DNA of 64,000 nucleotides from Stappia sp. TSB10P1A (GTDB lineage: Bacteria; Pseudomonadota; Alphaproteobacteria; Rhizobiales; Stappiaceae). The first letter of the stretch is position 1, and each line of letters opens with the position of its first letter. Shown piece after piece: positions 62,176 through 64,000 of the stretch. Below the pieces are notes generated by a model, which worked only from the letters and a program-made list of their open reading frames with translations, did not search any database and was not told where the DNA came from. The translations under genes and the position numbers were made by a program. The stretch spans positions 620,001-684,000 of the forward strand of contig NZ_FYAU01000036.1 in assembly GCF_900185725.1 (NCBI RefSeq), written 5' to 3'.

Positions 62176-63228
62176 ATGTCGGTTTCCCTTCGCGCGCTGA
62201 CCAAGCGCTTCGGCCAGCAGACGGCCGTCCGCGACATCTCGCTGGACGTGGAGGCGGGCAGCTTCTTCGCCATTCTGGGTCCCTCCGGCTGCGGCAAATC
62301 GACCTTGCTGCGGCTGATCGCCGGACTGGAGACGCCGGACGGAGGCGAGATCGCCATCGGCGGCGAGACGGTCGCCTCCCGCTCCCGCCATGTGCCGCCG
62401 GAAGCGCGCAATGTCGGCGTCGTGTTCCAGTCCTATGCGCTGTGGCCGCATATGAGCGTGCGCGACAACGTCGCCTTTCCGGTCGAAAGCGCCGGCCTTG
62501 CCGCCAGCGACCGCAAGCAACGGGTCGAGGGCAGCCTCGACAAGGTGGGGCTCTCGGCCTTCGCGGCGCGCAAGCCCGCCTCGCTGTCGGGCGGCCAACG
62601 CCAGCGCGTCGCCCTCGCCCGCTGCCTTGCCCAGCAGGCCGGCACCATCCTGATGGACGAGCCGCTTGCCAATCTCGACCCGCATCTGCGCCAGTCGATG
62701 GAGGAGGAACTGGCGCTGTTCCATCGCCAGACCGGGGCGACGACGCTCTACATCACCCACGACCAGCGCGAGGCGATGGCGCTGGCCGACCGCATCGCCA
62801 TCCTGTGGGAGGGGCGCCTGCTGCAGGCGGCGAGCCCCGAGACGGTCTATCTGCGCCCGGCGAGCGAATCGGTGGCGCGCTTCATCGGCCGCACGGCGCT
62901 GACCCGCGTCGAGGTGGAGACGGTGGGGGCCGGATTGGCCCGGGTGCGCGCCGGCGCCCACGCTCTCGAGGTTCGCGCCGCGCCGCAGGCGCGCGCCGGC
63001 GCGGGCACGGTGATGCTGCGGCCCGAAGACGTCGAGATTGCCGGAGACGATGGCGCGCCGCGCGCAAGGGTGCTGCATGCAAGCTATCGCGGCGGTTTCT
63101 TCGAGGCGACGGCGACCCTTGCCGGCATCGACGAACCGCTGGTGCTGCACCTTGCCCGCAGGGTGGCGCCCGGCGAGGAGGTGCCGGTGCGTCTCGCCGG
63201 CGGCTGGCTGCTGCCGCAGGACGGCTGA
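62176..63228 (+). CDS. ABC transporter ATP-binding protein, Fe(3+)-type
   Basis: A 350-residue ATPase. Walker A is GPSGCGKST (35-43), Q-loop VFQSYALWPHM, signature LSGGQRQRVALARCLA, Walker B TILMDEPLANLD and switch His in YITHDQREAMAL. The C-terminal TOBE domain (about 270-345) completes an FbpC/PotA-type subunit. It is the only ATPase in the window and is the likely partner of the permease/binding protein on the opposite strand 3-4 kb away. Confidence 0.93.
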   Translation: MSVSLRALTKRFGQQTAVRDISLDVEAGSFFAILGPSGCGKSTLLRLIAGLETPDGGEIAIGGETVASRSRHVPPEARNVGVVFQSYALWPHMSVRDNVAFPVESAGLAASDRKQRVEGSLDKVGLSAFAARKPASLSGGQRQRVALARCLAQQAGTILMDEPLANLDPHLRQSMEEELALFHRQTGATTLYITHDQREAMALADRIAILWEGRLLQAASPETVYLRPASESVARFIGRTALTRVEVETVGAGLARVRAGAHALEVRAAPQARAGAGTVMLRPEDVEIAGDDGAPRARVLHASYRGGFFEATATLAGIDEPLVLHLARRVAPGEEVPVRLAGGWLLPQDG

Positions 63229-63310
63229 TCCCCAATCGCCGGGCCCCAATCGCCGGATCACAATCGCCGGCCGGCACGCGCCCCCTTCAAAAGGGGCAAG
63301 CCCCTCAAAA

Positions 63311-63348
63311 GCAAAGACCGCCGCGGAGGGATCCGCGGCGGTCTTTGC
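63311..63348. terminator. Bidirectional Rho-independent terminator
   Basis: A perfect 17-bp stem GCAAAGACCGCCGCGGA / TCCGCGGCGGTCTTTGC with loop GGGA lies between the ABC ATPase gene and the convergent mucR gene, so it serves both. Confidence 0.9.
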
Positions 63349-63413
63349 TTTATGGCCGAAATCTCAAGGTCGACGTTCCGGCCCTACAGCCGCGCCAGAC
63401 CTTTCGGCAGGGC

Positions 63414-63830
63414 TTAGCGGCCGCGCTTGCGCTGCTGGCCGAGGCCCATCTTCTTGGCCAGTTCCGAACGGGCCGCCGCGTAGTTCGGCGCGACCATCGG
63501 ATAGTCGCTCGGCAGGCCCCACTTCTCGCGGTACTCTTCCGGCGACATGTCGTAATGGGTGCGCAGGTGCCGCTTGAGCGACTTGAACTTCTTTCCGTCC
63601 TCAAGGCAGATGATGTAGTCGGGCGTCACCGACTTCTTCACCGGAACGGCCGGACGCAGCGGCTCCGGCTCGGGCTCGACGGTCGAGCCGCTGGTCCGCT
63701 GGAGCGCATTGTAAACCTCGTTGATCAGACCGGCGAGGTCGGACGAGGCAACGGTGTTGTTGGACACATAGGCCGAGACGATTTCGGCGGTCAGGTCGAT
63801 GAGATTGTCGTCGGCGACCGTATCAGTCAT
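63414..63830 (-). CDS. mucR: MucR/Ros-family zinc-finger transcriptional regulator
   Basis: A 138-residue protein from ATG 63830 ([18 protein letters not shown]). The zinc-finger segment [21 protein letters not shown] has the Cys, Asp and two His ligands of the MucR type, and [35 protein letters not shown] is the family end. The N-terminal helices drive oligomerisation. MucR represses many genes (exopolysaccharide, motility, cell cycle) by binding AT-rich DNA and represses itself. Confidence 0.95.
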   Translation of the reverse strand: MTDTVADDNLIDLTAEIVSAYVSNNTVASSDLAGLINEVYNALQRTSGSTVEPEPEPLRPAVPVKKSVTPDYIICLEDGKKFKSLKRHLRTHYDMSPEEYREKWGLPSDYPMVAPNYAAARSELAKKMGLGQQRKRGR

Positions 63831-64000
63831 TATTCCACCCATCAGTTTATTCGGAACTTTTGCGAAATAGACCGACAAAAGTACGGTCAGACAAGCTCAG
63901 CGTACTGTTTCGTTACTGACGCGAGGCAATATCTGACTACGATTCTGCCGACCGAAAGCCATGTGTGTCGTATATATCGACAAAAAGGCAATCACAAGAG
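63831..64000 (-). promoter_or_regulatory. mucR promoter region, AT-rich
   Basis: AT-richer than the surrounding genes, with T-rich and A-rich steps (63844-63890, 63965-63990). This fits autoregulation by MucR. Exact -35/-10 boxes cannot be fixed. The window ends within it. Confidence 0.45.

Overview
The window is a high-GC alphaproteobacterial chromosome segment. The family set points to the Hyphomicrobiales (Rhizobiales): a MucR/Ros zinc-finger regulator, a FeuP/FeuQ-type two-component pair, the order ccmIEFH - degP - two-component system - glnE, PleC- and DivJ-like kinases, and a complete RcGTA-type gene transfer agent (GTA) cluster. The genus cannot be fixed from the sequence alone. No tRNA, rRNA or CRISPR array was seen.

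Layout. 1-3.4 kb: 3' end of a PAS sensor kinase, an ArsR-SRPBCC pair, a 14-bp tandem repeat and a secreted protein of unknown role. 3.6-16.3 kb (minus strand): glnE, a sensor kinase/OmpR-type regulator pair, degP, an alpha/beta-hydrolase-OsmC fusion, and the cytochrome c maturation genes ccmI, ccmE, ccmF and ccmH. 16.5-21.2 kb: an unknown helical protein, a small surface-antigen-like lipoprotein, FeuQ/FeuP and a PepSY-like protein. 21.3-37.8 kb (minus strand): a complete GTA cluster g1-g15 (terminase, portal, protease, capsid, tail, baseplate) followed directly by a lysis cassette (endolysin and two holin-like proteins), with a YdcH-family gene inserted on the opposite strand between g11 and g12. 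37.8-39.6 kb: a gene-free block of long duplicated repeats. 39.6-47 kb: an AT-rich orphan ORF, a YcgN-type protein, a class A penicillin-binding protein, a DUF1214/DUF1254 pair, a serine hydrolase, and two genes resembling the GafY and GafZ activators of GTA transcription. 47-48.1 kb: a second repeat block that includes an 88-bp tandem array. 48.1-51.8 kb: sufE, an IS481 transposase remnant, and a strikingly AT-rich two-gene operon encoding a RelA/SpoT-domain protein and a TIR-domain protein. 52-56.5 kb: a DUF5330 protein, a DivJ-like membrane histidine kinase, a peptidoglycan-binding protein and DUF1491. 56.5-64 kb: an Fe(3+)-type ABC transporter split over two strands around a DUF2336 protein and a lipoprotein, then mucR.

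How it fits together. The GTA structural genes, a lysis cassette and a GafY/GafZ-like activator pair lie within about 26 kb, so particle production, transcriptional control and cell lysis may all be encoded here. The GTA reading is preferred to prophage because there is no integrase, repressor or replication module and the gene order matches the Rhodobacter GTA. The RelA/SpoT-TIR operon differs in base composition from everything around it, adjoins an IS remnant, and has the form of a nucleotide-signalling or NAD-depleting defence module. I do not recognise it as a named system, and it is the best candidate here for something undescribed.
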